DNA from: Mariniphaga anaerophila
Lineage (GTDB): Bacteria > Bacteroidota > Bacteroidia > Bacteroidales > Prolixibacteraceae
Assembly: GCF_900129025.1 (NCBI RefSeq)
Contig: NZ_FQUM01000003.1
Coordinates: 124,001-188,000, forward strand
Direction of reading: 5' to 3'
DNA: 64,000 nt
In this document: positions 19,103 to 27,954 of the stretch, one piece after another
Layout: each line of letters opens with the position of its first letter
Numbering within the stretch: the stretch's first letter is position 1
The notes under the pieces: generated by a model
Database searches by the model: none
Seen by the model: the letters and a program-made list of their open reading frames with translations, nothing else
Told to the model about the DNA's origin: nothing
Translations under genes and position numbers: made by a program

Positions 19103-20104
19103 CTACAAACTTTTCCGAATTATCAATTTTGAGGGGTTACGTATTTTTCCGCGAGAATGATTTAAGAGCATGGCGCCCAGCGTAGTTCCCATTTCGTTAA
19201 AGTCTGTCGATATGGTTGTTATTCCGCCGGCAACCACCTCCTTCAACGTCGTGTCGTTAAACGAAACAATGCCAAATTTCTTCCCGAGCTTGAATTTATA
19301 ATCCTTGGCCATTTTTACCAACTGAACCAAATCGCGGTCTGAAGTAAGAAACCAGGCCTGGTAAAGTTCGGGGCGCACCCCGTCTATTGATTTTACTATT
19401 TTATATTCAAAATTGGCCTCTTTACAAAAACGCTCGAACCCTTTAACGCGTTCAACCGGCTCTTTTCCTCCGGAATTTACAAAAATCAGTTTCCTGTATT
19501 TTTTCAGCAACCGGGCACCTTCTTTTAATGCATCGTAAAAATCCTGCTCAAAATCCTGATAAACAACAGGATAATCTTTCAAGTCAGCCTTTAACCGGTC
19601 AATTATATAAACTTTGTCGGTGGGGAGTTTCGAAATTAAATGACTGGTGTTATCAAATGTTGCCGGCATAATAACATAAGAAGTAAAATGACCAATGCTT
19701 TCCAGCAGAAAGTTTTTAAACATCTTGTAATTAAAATGATGAAAAAACAATTCCACGCTTGCTTTCCCCTTCATTGAACTTACCAGAGAATTAAACAAAT
19801 CCTCCTTAAACGCGTTCAGCTCATCAAACAAAATAAAAACTTTCTCCTCTCTACCGGTTTCAGTAGCAGAAATGTAGTACCCTTTTCCCGGCTGACTGAT
19901 TAAAATTCCTTTCGATTTCAGCTCACTGAAAGCAAGCATTACCGTATCACGACTCATTCCGAATTCGGCGCAAATCTGGTTAATCGAAGGCACTTTATCT
20001 CCCTTTTTAAAATTGCCTTTTTCAATTGCCCTGTAAACCGATTCAATAATTTGCCGGTACTTGGGCTGGGACGAATTTGTGTCTATTTTTATAAATCTAA
20101 TCAA
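19103..20104 (-). CDS. GntR-family transcriptional regulator with periplasmic-binding-protein-like sensor domain
   Basis: A regulator of about 333 residues. The N-terminal winged helix-turn-helix runs from PKYRQIIESVYRAIEKGNF through KVPSINQICAEFGMSRDTVMLAFSELKSKGIL to QPGKGYYIS, typical of GntR. From about residue 85 the protein has a LacI/PBP1-like sugar-sensing domain (KVFILFDELNAFKEDL, FGIVSFNDTTLKEVVAGGITTISTDFNEMG), the architecture of Bacteroidota sugar regulators. No ATG is available. TTG at 20104 gives MIRFIKIDTNS, the usual opening of such proteins; TTG at 20128 would add eight residues but lies within a minus-strand TATTTTTG box (20126-20133). It is flanked by two identical operator candidates and most likely controls galK, the transporter and galM. 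Confidence 0.88.
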   Translation of the reverse strand: MIRFIKIDTNSSQPKYRQIIESVYRAIEKGNFKKGDKVPSINQICAEFGMSRDTVMLAFSELKSKGILISQPGKGYYISATETGREEKVFILFDELNAFKEDLFNSLVSSMKGKASVELFFHHFNYKMFKNFLLESIGHFTSYVIMPATFDNTSHLISKLPTDKVYIIDRLKADLKDYPVVYQDFEQDFYDALKEGARLLKKYRKLIFVNSGGKEPVERVKGFERFCKEANFEYKIVKSIDGVRPELYQAWFLTSDRDLVQLVKMAKDYKFKLGKKFGIVSFNDTTLKEVVAGGITTISTDFNEMGTTLGAMLLNHSRGKIRNPSKLIIRKSL

Positions 20105-20168
20105 TATTCCGGATTTAGGTTTCGGCAAAAATAGCGGAAACCCTTAAATATAAACATGTTTTAAAACA

Positions 20169-20187
20169 CTACCAGTACCTACCAGTT
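20169..20187 (+). promoter_or_regulatory. Operator candidate 2 (gntR-galM intergenic region)
   Basis: CTACCAGTACCTACCAGTT is the exact reverse complement of the site at 19015-19033. It lies between the divergent gntR and galM genes, 97 bases before the galM ATG, where a bound regulator could affect galM and its own gene. Confidence 0.75.
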
Positions 20188-20283
20188 TGCCGGTTCAAAA
20201 TTTGCATTTTTGTACCGGACTTTCAGAAAAAGAAGTTCACTGCATAACAAGAACATAATTTTAATCAAAAAAAAATAGTTAAA

Positions 20284-21330
20284 ATGAGCGTACAAGAAAT
20301 AAAGTTCGGAACCCTTCCGGACGGAAGAGACGTACAACTCTTCACCTTGAAAAATAAAAACGGACTGGAAGTAGATATTACAAATTACGGAGGAGTAATT
20401 ACGCGAATTTTTGCTCCCGATAAAAACGGGCAAAAAGAAAACATCGTTTGCGGTTTTGATAAACTGGAAAACTATTTAAGCGATGAGTACCTGGCCGGGT
20501 ATCCATACTTTGGAGCAATAATAGGGCGGTTTGGCAACCGAATTGCCAACGGAAAGCTGGAAATTGAAGGTAAATCATACGACCTGGCTGTTAATAACGG
20601 CCCAAACCATTTGCACGGTGGCATCACCGGATTCGACCGGCGGTTATGGAAAGCAACACCCTACCAGGCAGAAGGTGTTTCCGGTGTTGAGTTTTATTAT
20701 GTTAGTCCGCACATGGAAGAAAACTACCCTGGCAACCTGGAAGTAAGATGCATTTTTTCGTTAACCGAAACCAACGAACTGGTGCTGGAATATATAGCCG
20801 AAACAGACCAGGCAACAGTTGTAAATCTTACCAACCATACTTATTTTAACCTCACCGGAGGGAAAGAGAACATTCTGAATCACGAGCTGAAACTTTCTAC
20901 CGGGGAAATGACCGAAATGATTGACCAGATACCCACCGGAAAAATTCTGAAAACAGAAGGCACTCCTTTTGATTTTAGTGAATTCAAAACATTTGCAAAG
21001 GATTTGGCGCAGTTGCCCACCGGTTACGACGATAACTTTGTGCTCAACAACGAAACCGGAGAATTGAAATACACAGGAACACTACGCGAAAAAAGCAGCG
21101 GCCGCCAGGTAGAAATTTTCACTTCCCAGCCGGGAATGCAGCTTTACACAGGCTACTGGATTCCTGAGTTCACCGTTGACGGAGCCAAAAAGTTTGGCAG
21201 TTATTCGGGCGTAGCACTCGAAACTCAGCATTATCCCGACTCGGTTCACCATCCGGAGTTCCCTACCACCCTGCTAAAACCGGGAGAAAAATACAATCAG
21301 AAAACAGTTTACAAGTTTTCATTAATTTGA
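20284..21330 (+). CDS. galM: Aldose 1-epimerase (mutarotase)
   Basis: A 348-residue galactose mutarotase that interconverts alpha and beta anomers of aldoses, feeding alpha-D-galactose to galactokinase. Landmarks are NYGGVITRIFAPDKNG, GAIIGRFGNRIANGKL, NNGPNHLHGGITGFDRRLW (first catalytic His), VNLTNHTYFNLTG (second His), PTGYDDNFVL and the C-terminal catalytic Glu region SGVALETQHYPDSVHHPEFP. All key residues are intact. It is divergent from the gntR gene with an operator candidate in the gap, and ends at an intrinsic terminator. Confidence 0.95.
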   Translation: MSVQEIKFGTLPDGRDVQLFTLKNKNGLEVDITNYGGVITRIFAPDKNGQKENIVCGFDKLENYLSDEYLAGYPYFGAIIGRFGNRIANGKLEIEGKSYDLAVNNGPNHLHGGITGFDRRLWKATPYQAEGVSGVEFYYVSPHMEENYPGNLEVRCIFSLTETNELVLEYIAETDQATVVNLTNHTYFNLTGGKENILNHELKLSTGEMTEMIDQIPTGKILKTEGTPFDFSEFKTFAKDLAQLPTGYDDNFVLNNETGELKYTGTLREKSSGRQVEIFTSQPGMQLYTGYWIPEFTVDGAKKFGSYSGVALETQHYPDSVHHPEFPTTLLKPGEKYNQKTVYKFSLI

Positions 21331-21342
21331 TAAACAGACAAG

Positions 21343-21382
21343 AAAACACCTGATGACGCGAAAGTTACCAGGTGTTTTTTTT
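21343..21382 (+). terminator. Intrinsic terminator after galM
   Basis: AAAACACCTG and CAGGTGTTTT arms with a loop of about 19 bases are followed by a T run, 13 bases after the galM stop. Confidence 0.85.
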
Positions 21383-21455
21383 GAGCCATTTTGCAGCAAT
21401 TCTATTCAGTTCTGCCGCTAACATCCCCAATCCTTTAAATCTTCCCTTTTTTTTT

Positions 21456-21463
21456 TACATTTG
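21456..21463 (+). promoter_or_regulatory. Candidate -7 box for the acyl-CoA synthetase/glucuronokinase operon
   Basis: TACATTTG matches TAnnTTTG 33 bases before the ATG at 21496; a TTG at the right spacing is absent. Confidence 0.4.
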
Positions 21464-21495
21464 AATTCGAAAATATAATTACGAAATCGAAAGTA

Positions 21496-23403
21496 ATGAA
21501 AACCATCATCGAACTTTTTGAAACAACAGTTGCTAACTATCCCAACAACATCTACCTCTGGGAAAAAAAAGACGGAAAATTCCAGGGAACTTCCTATGAA
21601 GAAACCAGAGTTCAGGTTTTAAAACTCGCTGCCGGGTTAATTTCCATCGGAATGCAGAAAGGTGATCGTTCCGGACTTGTATCAGATGGACGAAACGACT
21701 GGATTATCAGCGAATTAGGGATGCTCTACGCAGGTGGCATCAATGTTCCACTCTCCATACGACTTCAAGAAAACGAACTGATATTCAGACTAAAACACAG
21801 CGGAAGCAAATATATTTTTGTTTCCGGGGTTCACGCCGCCAAAGTGGAAGCTATTCGTTCTTCTTTGCCCGAACTGGAAAAAATTATTTTTTTAGATGGG
21901 AAAGAGAACCCCGGAGAAAACGATATCAACTACAGCGACCTGATGCAAACAGGCGAAGAGTACCTGAAAACCCATGCGAAGGAAGTTGATGCTGTCTGGA
22001 AAAATATTCAGCCCGACGATGTGGCTAATATTAGTTACACATCAGGAACAACGGCAGATCCAAAAGGAATTATGCTTACCCACCTGAATTATGCAGCAAA
22101 TGTAGTGCAATCAAATACGCTGATGGAGCTGAAATCTGACTGGCGTACCATCGCTATTCTGCCGTGGGATCATGCCTTTGCGCACACCTGTTGCTTGTAC
22201 GCATTTATGTACAAAGGCGCCAGCATTGCATCGGTTGAAGTGGGAAAAACACCGCTGGAAACGCTAAAAAATATTCCTAAAAACATAAAAGAAATTAAGC
22301 CCACGTTAATGATGAGCGTGCCGGCTTTCTCGAAAAAATTCAAACAAAACATCGAGGGGCAAATCAGAAAAAAAGGAGAAACACTTTACAAAGTTTTTCA
22401 GTTTGCGATCAAGGTTGGGTATGCCCACAACGGCATGGGACACAACAGTGGCAAAGGATGGCGCTTTTTCTTAAAGCCGCTTCAGTGGACATTTGATAAA
22501 ATCTTTTTCAAAAAAATACGGGAAGGGTTTGGCGGAGAGTTGAAATTCTTCATCGGGGGCGGTGCGCTTCTGGATGTAGAACTGCAACGCTTCTTTTACG
22601 CAATTGGTATTCCTATTTGCCAGGGGTACGGATTAACAGAAGCTTCTCCGGTTATCTCATCCAACGCACTTCATGCAATAAAATTCGGGTCTTCGGGCCG
22701 CTTACCCAAGTACCTCGAATTGAAAATTATGGATGACGATGGCAACGAACTGCCAATTGGCCAAAAGGGTGAGATTGTGATAAAAGGTGACAATGTAATG
22801 AAGGGGTACTGGAATAACCCAGATGCCACGGCAGATACAATAAAAGACGGATGGTTGCACACCGGCGACATGGGCTACATGGGGAAAGACGATTTTCTTT
22901 ATGTGCTTGGCCGTTTTAAAAGTCTGCTGATTGGAAATGACGGGGAAAAATTTAGTCCGGAAGGGATTGAAGAAGCGATAGTAGACCAGTCGCCATACAT
23001 TCAGCAGATGATGCTTTACAACAATCAAAATCCGTACACCACAGCAATGGTAGTTCCCGACATTGATGCCATTAACCGCGACCTGAAAAAACAAAACATT
23101 GAACCAGGGAGCGAAGAAGGCAACAAAAAATCGCTGGAAATACTTTCGAAAGAAATTCAGGAATACAAAAAAGGCGGACAGTACGAGGATATGTTCCCAG
23201 AACGCTGGCTACCTGCGGCATTTGTAGTTCTGCCCGAAGCATTTTCACAGGAAAACGAACTGATGAATACAACCATGAAAATGGTACGCGGAAAAATTTG
23301 CGACTACTTTAGCAAAGAGCTTGAATTTTTATACACTCCTCTGGCCCGCAACCTTACCAACGATGTAAATGTTGCTGCCATAAAAAAATGGAACGCCAAA
23401 TAA
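21496..23403 (+). CDS. AMP-dependent long-chain acyl-CoA synthetase/ligase
   Basis: A 635-residue member of the adenylate-forming (ANL) superfamily in the long-chain acyl-CoA synthetase group. The AMP-binding signature is SYTSGTTADPKGIMLTHLNY at about residues 178-197; further motifs are GGGALLDVELQRFFYAIGIPICQGYGLTEASPV and the hinge region GWLHTGDMGYMGKDDFLYVLGRFKSLLIGNDGEKFSPEGIEE. It activates a fatty acid through an acyl-AMP and transfers it to CoA. It is the first gene of a four-gene block: the next gene begins 15 bases after its stop. Why a fatty-acid ligase heads a sugar-nucleotide operon is unclear. Confidence 0.9.
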   Translation: MKTIIELFETTVANYPNNIYLWEKKDGKFQGTSYEETRVQVLKLAAGLISIGMQKGDRSGLVSDGRNDWIISELGMLYAGGINVPLSIRLQENELIFRLKHSGSKYIFVSGVHAAKVEAIRSSLPELEKIIFLDGKENPGENDINYSDLMQTGEEYLKTHAKEVDAVWKNIQPDDVANISYTSGTTADPKGIMLTHLNYAANVVQSNTLMELKSDWRTIAILPWDHAFAHTCCLYAFMYKGASIASVEVGKTPLETLKNIPKNIKEIKPTLMMSVPAFSKKFKQNIEGQIRKKGETLYKVFQFAIKVGYAHNGMGHNSGKGWRFFLKPLQWTFDKIFFKKIREGFGGELKFFIGGGALLDVELQRFFYAIGIPICQGYGLTEASPVISSNALHAIKFGSSGRLPKYLELKIMDDDGNELPIGQKGEIVIKGDNVMKGYWNNPDATADTIKDGWLHTGDMGYMGKDDFLYVLGRFKSLLIGNDGEKFSPEGIEEAIVDQSPYIQQMMLYNNQNPYTTAMVVPDIDAINRDLKKQNIEPGSEEGNKKSLEILSKEIQEYKKGGQYEDMFPERWLPAAFVVLPEAFSQENELMNTTMKMVRGKICDYFSKELEFLYTPLARNLTNDVNVAAIKKWNAK

Positions 23404-23418
23404 TCAAAATCAACAAAA

Positions 23419-24417
23419 ATGATTATTGAAACTTTTTGCTACCCAAGGGCAGCGGTTATCGGAAACCCGTCTGACGGATATTTCGGGAAAACCATTGCCT
23501 TTCTTTTCTCAAATTTTCAGGCAAAAGTTCAGCTCTACCAAACTCCAGAGCTTGATATTCAGCCACAGCGGCTTGACAAAACCAGTTTCAGCAGCATTAA
23601 GGAACTGGTAGAAAACGTTAACAGCTCTGGCTATTACGGTGGAATCAGGCTGTTAAAAGCCACCATAAAAGTTTTTTACGATTACTGCCAGGAATGCCAC
23701 ATTCAGTTGGATAAACGAAATTTCACAATCAGGTACGACTCCAACATTCCGTTACGCCTGGGCCTTGCAGGAAGCAGCGCCATAATCACCGCATGTATGA
23801 AAGCGTTGATTTCGTTTTACGGCGTAGCAATTCCCCACCCTATCCTTGCCAATCTGGTGCTTAGTGTTGAAGACAAAGAGCTGGGCATTGCTGCCGGACT
23901 GCAAGACAGAGTTGTACAAGCATACGGCCAGCCTGTTTATATGGATTTCGACAAAGAAACCATGCAAAAACAGGGGTTTGGAAACTACGAAGTTTTAGAT
24001 GCATCACAGTTTCCGAATATGTACATCGCATTTAGAAAAAACCTGTCAGAAGGTACCGAAGTACTTCACAACAACCTGCGGGCACGGTTCAACATTGGCG
24101 AACAAAAAGTACTTGATGCCATGGGAAAATGGGCCGGGTACACCGAAAACTTCCGGGAAGCACTAAAATCACACGATTGCAAAACCATGCATCAACTGAT
24201 AGATGCCAATTTTGATTTACGCCGCAGCCTTATTGCCATTACCAAAGGAAACATAGAAATGGTGGAAGCGGCTCGTTCTGTTGGTGCTTCGGCAAAATTT
24301 ACGGGTTCGGGAGGAGCAATTATCGGCACATACAAAGACGAGCAGATGTATAACAAACTGGCCGAAGCTCTGGCAAAAAAAGATATTGAAGTGATAAAAC
24401 CCAACATTGTAAACTAA
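23419..24417 (+). CDS. GHMP kinase resembling glucuronokinase
   Basis: A 332-residue GHMP-superfamily kinase. The N-terminal RAAVIGNPSDGYFGKTIAFLF, the ATP loop LRLGLAGSSAIITACMKAL, the segment KELGIAAGLQDRVVQAYGQPVYMDF and the C-terminal ARSVGASAKFTGSGGAIIGTY closely parallel, from memory, plant glucuronokinase, which makes glucuronate-1-phosphate. Galactokinase and mevalonate-kinase hallmarks are absent. It sits 15 bases after the acyl-CoA synthetase and 7 bases before a GalU-like uridylyltransferase, the partner needed to turn a sugar-1-phosphate into a UDP-sugar. The superfamily call is firm; glucuronate (or galacturonate) as substrate is inference from similarity and context. Confidence 0.85.
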   Translation: MIIETFCYPRAAVIGNPSDGYFGKTIAFLFSNFQAKVQLYQTPELDIQPQRLDKTSFSSIKELVENVNSSGYYGGIRLLKATIKVFYDYCQECHIQLDKRNFTIRYDSNIPLRLGLAGSSAIITACMKALISFYGVAIPHPILANLVLSVEDKELGIAAGLQDRVVQAYGQPVYMDFDKETMQKQGFGNYEVLDASQFPNMYIAFRKNLSEGTEVLHNNLRARFNIGEQKVLDAMGKWAGYTENFREALKSHDCKTMHQLIDANFDLRRSLIAITKGNIEMVEAARSVGASAKFTGSGGAIIGTYKDEQMYNKLAEALAKKDIEVIKPNIVN

Positions 24418-24424
24418 TTTTAAA

Positions 24425-25294
24425 ATGATAAAAAAAGCAGTAATTCCTGCCGCCGGATGGGGAACACGATTCTTACCCATCACAAAATCTCAACCCAAAG
24501 AAATGATTCCAATCGTGGATACCCCGGTTATTCAATATGTGGTAGAGGAAGCAGTGGCAAGCGGAATTACAGACATTCTGATGATAATTGGAAAAGGGAA
24601 ACGGGCAATTGAAGAACATTTCGACCGCAGCCCGCAACTGGAAGAATCTCTTATTGCAAAAAAACAGCTCGGATTACTGGAGCAAATCAAAAAAATATCG
24701 AACCTGGCAAACATTCATTTCATTTGGCAGAAAGAGATGAACGGATTGGGAGACGCCATCAGTTATGCCCGGTACCACGTGGGCCGCGAACCATTTGCCG
24801 TGCTACTCGGAGACACGCTCATCAGCGGAAAAGGTGCACCAATTACAAAGCAACTTATTGATGTTTACGACCGCTACAAAAGTTCGGTTGTGGCTCTCGA
24901 AGAAGTACCGCCCGAAAATGTTCATCGCTACGGCGTTATTCAGGGTAAAAAACTGGAAAACAATGTTCTGATTGCAGAAGATTTTATTGAAAAACCGGCA
25001 AAAGAAGAAGCGCCTTCCAACCTGGCAATTGCAAGCAGGTATGTTTTTACGCCTGAGATTTTCGATTACCTTGACGAAACAAAACCGGGAAAGAACAACG
25101 AAATACAGCTTACCGATGCCATGAGAGAAATGGTAAAAAAATACGCAATGTATGGTTTGCAGTTTCAGGGCACCCGATACGATATCGGGAACAAACTCGA
25201 CTTTCTGAAAACCAATATTATTTACGGGCTGGAACACGAAGAGATTGGAGCTCCTTTGCGTGAATGGTTAAGAGAATTTTCAAAAAAACTATAA
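24425..25294 (+). CDS. galU: UTP--glucose-1-phosphate uridylyltransferase (GalU-like)
   Basis: A 289-residue nucleotidyltransferase of the GalU family (usual length 280-300). The nucleotide-binding opening is PAAGWGTRFLPITKSQPKEMIPIVDTPV, followed by QYVVEEAVASGITDILMIIGKGKRAIEEHFDRS, AVLLGDTLISG with the metal-binding Asp, and GNKLDFLKTNIIYGL. Canonical GalU has GLGTRFLPATKAIPKEML, so the Trp and the TKSQ segment are small departures. It may make UDP-glucose, but immediate linkage to a glucuronokinase-like gene raises the possibility that it accepts glucuronate-1-phosphate. The next gene starts 9 bases on. Confidence 0.9.
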   Translation: MIKKAVIPAAGWGTRFLPITKSQPKEMIPIVDTPVIQYVVEEAVASGITDILMIIGKGKRAIEEHFDRSPQLEESLIAKKQLGLLEQIKKISNLANIHFIWQKEMNGLGDAISYARYHVGREPFAVLLGDTLISGKGAPITKQLIDVYDRYKSSVVALEEVPPENVHRYGVIQGKKLENNVLIAEDFIEKPAKEEAPSNLAIASRYVFTPEIFDYLDETKPGKNNEIQLTDAMREMVKKYAMYGLQFQGTRYDIGNKLDFLKTNIIYGLEHEEIGAPLREWLREFSKKL

Positions 25295-25303
25295 AACCAG
25301 AAA

Positions 25304-26218
25304 ATGAACAGAAAAAATTTCATCAGGTCGGCTTCCCTCATTGCAGGGGCATCGGCAATAGTTTCTCCTTTTGTTTCATCGGCAAATTCAAGAAGCAACG
25401 AAACTGCCAAAATGCCCTTAAAAAAAGGACTGGGCTTTGGAATGATTAAGGAAGAGTTGTCCCTTGTTGATAAGTTTAAACTGGTGAAAGATCTGGGATT
25501 TGACGGTATAGAACTGAACAGCCCTACCGACCTTAACAAATCAGAAATTCTGAAAGCGAAAGAGATTTCGGGAATAGAACTGCCAAGCGTTGTTAACAGC
25601 GACCACTGGCGCAAACCGCTTTCCGACCCGAATCCGGAAGTGAGGCAGCAATGTATTCAGTCGGTTGCACAATCGTTACTAGATGCAAAAGATTTTGATG
25701 CAGACACGGTTCTGGTTGTTCCGGGAGTTGTTAATGAAAAAATTCCCTACGAACAGGCATATTATACGGCAATGAACTCCATTAGGGAACTCATTCCTTA
25801 TGCCGAAAAAACCGGAGTTCAGATTGCCCTGGAAAACGTATGGAACAACTTTCTGCTAAGTCCCATAGAAGCCAAACGTTTTGTCGACGAAATTAACCAT
25901 CCTCTGGTTGGATGGTATTTTGACGTGGGTAACATTTTGCGTTACGGCTGGCCTGAACATTGGATTCAAACCCTGAATTCCCGAATAATGAAACTGCATG
26001 TAAAAGAGTTCAGCCGAAAATTGATGAACGAAGAAGGTTTACGAAAAGGATTTCAGGTTAAGCTAACGGAAGGCGATAACAACTGGCCGGTTGTAATGCA
26101 GGCTGTAAAAAACATCAACTACAAAGGTGGGTGGATTACAGCAGAGGTTAGTGGCGGGGACAAAACCCGGCTAAAAGAAATTTCCGAACGGATGGATAAA
26201 ATTATTGGTTACCTATAA
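25304..26218 (+). CDS. Exported sugar phosphate isomerase/epimerase-like TIM-barrel protein
   Basis: A 304-residue protein with a Tat-like or Sec signal (MNRKNFIRSASLIAGASAIVSPF) and a xylose-isomerase-like TIM barrel: LVKDLGFDGIELNSPTDL, DADTVLVVPGVV, TGVQIALENVWNNFLLSP (a metal-ligand Glu), WYFDVGNILRYGWPEHWI (Asp) and KLHVKEFSRKL. These match the sugar phosphate isomerase/epimerase (AP endonuclease 2) superfamily, which binds a divalent metal and epimerises or isomerises sugars. It is the last gene of the operon and is followed by a terminator. Its substrate is unknown; export would place it on free sugars in the periplasm. Confidence 0.85.
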   Translation: MNRKNFIRSASLIAGASAIVSPFVSSANSRSNETAKMPLKKGLGFGMIKEELSLVDKFKLVKDLGFDGIELNSPTDLNKSEILKAKEISGIELPSVVNSDHWRKPLSDPNPEVRQQCIQSVAQSLLDAKDFDADTVLVVPGVVNEKIPYEQAYYTAMNSIRELIPYAEKTGVQIALENVWNNFLLSPIEAKRFVDEINHPLVGWYFDVGNILRYGWPEHWIQTLNSRIMKLHVKEFSRKLMNEEGLRKGFQVKLTEGDNNWPVVMQAVKNINYKGGWITAEVSGGDKTRLKEISERMDKIIGYL

Positions 26219-26298
26219 TTGGTTTTCGCTGCAAATAAAGCTCAGCAAAATATATAGGCGTCAACAAAATAGCACTATTTTATTTGCCGAAAAAAGTT

Positions 26299-26332
26299 AA
26301 TACCGAGGATTGCAGTCCCCGGTATTTTTTTT
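26299..26332 (+). terminator. Intrinsic terminator closing the four-gene operon
   Basis: AATACCGAGGA and TCCCCGGTATT arms with a TTGCAG loop (one mismatch) and a run of Ts, 80 bases after the stop. The rest of the 314-base gap up to the next gene shows no open frame that I can support. Confidence 0.8.
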
Positions 26333-26532
26333 CTATTTTTAAGGGACTAATTAAGTGCTCTTTTACCATTTAGAACACACGAAATATTGAGAAACAGTTT
26401 TATCACCTGTAATTATGCGACGATAGCAATTGTATTGGTTCCACTAAAAATGCCGATTTAAATAAAACAACACCTAAAACCAAAAACACTGAAGCGCCCA
26501 ATTATTCGCGAATAGTGATTAACCCTAAAAAG

Positions 26533-27954
26533 ATGAACTCAATTCCCATAAAACATAAAAGGTGGATACAAACGCTGTTTATTCTGTTTCTACTAGCCGA
26601 CCTTTCTTTTTCTTTTGTTCAGCATTACAACACACCTCTATATGGAGATTTAGAAAACGGAATTCTGCCGGACAAAGATGTTCGAAGCATTTTTGATGAC
26701 CCGTTTGGTTTTGAAAAAATCATTACTGGTGAAAAAGGGGTTAATCCAAATAGATTTTTTTCACATTACTTCTTTTCAGAGTATTTCAAAAACGTGCCGC
26801 TGTGGCTGCAGCATTTTGTAAGCCCCATTTCTTCAGCTTATTTATCCTGCGCAATAATAAAAGTTATTGTACAGGTATTTTTTATCTTTTTTCTGTCGGC
26901 GTTCATCAGTGGCAAAACGAAAATATTTAGCAGAGAGTTTATAACAGCTGCCGTAATAATAACACCTCTATTTCAGGTATACGGCTATTGGAGCAGAATG
27001 GGAATTATCGACCAATCTATAGCATACAACTTTTTTTATTCCATTCCGATAGTAGCTTTAATGCTGTTTTTATCTCCGGTTTTTAATCACGTCATTCGTA
27101 ACAAAAAAATCAGAAATACCGCTTATCTGTATCTTGTCCCGTTAATAATCATACTACCTTTTAGTGGCCCGCTCATACCGGCATTAATTGTGATAATAAC
27201 TTTTCTCGTCTTAATTTACTATTGGAGGCAATCTGGTGTCGGATCCTATTTAAAAAAAGTGCCAAGCGTAATGTACATTGTACTTATTCCTGCAAGCTTA
27301 TGGAGTTTATATTCATTGGTTCTTGGTTTTTATGATTCCAATTACCAATCTGAAACGATTCCGGTATTAGCAAGGTTTCTCAAATTACCAGAAGGAATAT
27401 TCTCGCAGCTATTTCATTCTTTGGGAATTCCTTTATTACTAACAACAATTGCAATAAACATTTTCCTAATCAGAAAGCTGAATCCACAGGAGAGTGTCAA
27501 ATTCATCAACGTGTTCAAATGGATAGGAGTATTTGCTTTTATATACATCATTCTATTACCTTTTGGCGGGTACCGACCATATAGAGCCAGAATAATCCGG
27601 TACGACACTATTTTGCCCGTCACAGTTGCACTAATGTTCTATTTTGGGGCTACTACATACTACCTTATTAACAATCTGAAAGAAAGGAGGAAAGCCCGAT
27701 ACTACACATTTATTGTATTGGTTCTAGCAATTTTCACGTTTTCAGACACAAAAGGAATAGGAAAAAACAGATGTGAACGAATGGCGCTGAAGAAAATAGC
27801 AACATCACAGGACAGCGTTGTAGCTATTTCAAATAACTGTTATGTAATGTCTTGGTCAAACAATTTTGACTACAAAAAATCAGATAAAAAAGCAGAACTA
27901 TTATACTATTGGAGAATCACAAAAACGAAGAAGTTGTTTTACAACGAACAATAA
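26533..27954 (+). CDS. Unrecognised polytopic membrane protein
   Basis: I do not recognise a family. The frame opens at GTG 26515, but ATG 26533 (MNSIPIKHKRW) gives a normal start with a basic tail before the first helix. The 473-residue protein has about ten hydrophobic helices. A first extracytoplasmic loop of about 80 residues contains acidic pairs (LYGDLENGILPDKDVRSIFDD), loosely like the first loop of GT-C glycosyltransferases. A soluble C-terminal tail of about 65 residues ends in KLFYNEQ. The coding region is visibly more AT-rich than its neighbours and uses ATA and AAA codons freely, which may mean transfer. It stands alone between a terminator and the AraC-type gene. Confidence 0.6.
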   Translation: MNSIPIKHKRWIQTLFILFLLADLSFSFVQHYNTPLYGDLENGILPDKDVRSIFDDPFGFEKIITGEKGVNPNRFFSHYFFSEYFKNVPLWLQHFVSPISSAYLSCAIIKVIVQVFFIFFLSAFISGKTKIFSREFITAAVIITPLFQVYGYWSRMGIIDQSIAYNFFYSIPIVALMLFLSPVFNHVIRNKKIRNTAYLYLVPLIIILPFSGPLIPALIVIITFLVLIYYWRQSGVGSYLKKVPSVMYIVLIPASLWSLYSLVLGFYDSNYQSETIPVLARFLKLPEGIFSQLFHSLGIPLLLTTIAINIFLIRKLNPQESVKFINVFKWIGVFAFIYIILLPFGGYRPYRARIIRYDTILPVTVALMFYFGATTYYLINNLKERRKARYYTFIVLVLAIFTFSDTKGIGKNRCERMALKKIATSQDSVVAISNNCYVMSWSNNFDYKKSDKKAELLYYWRITKTKKLFYNEQ

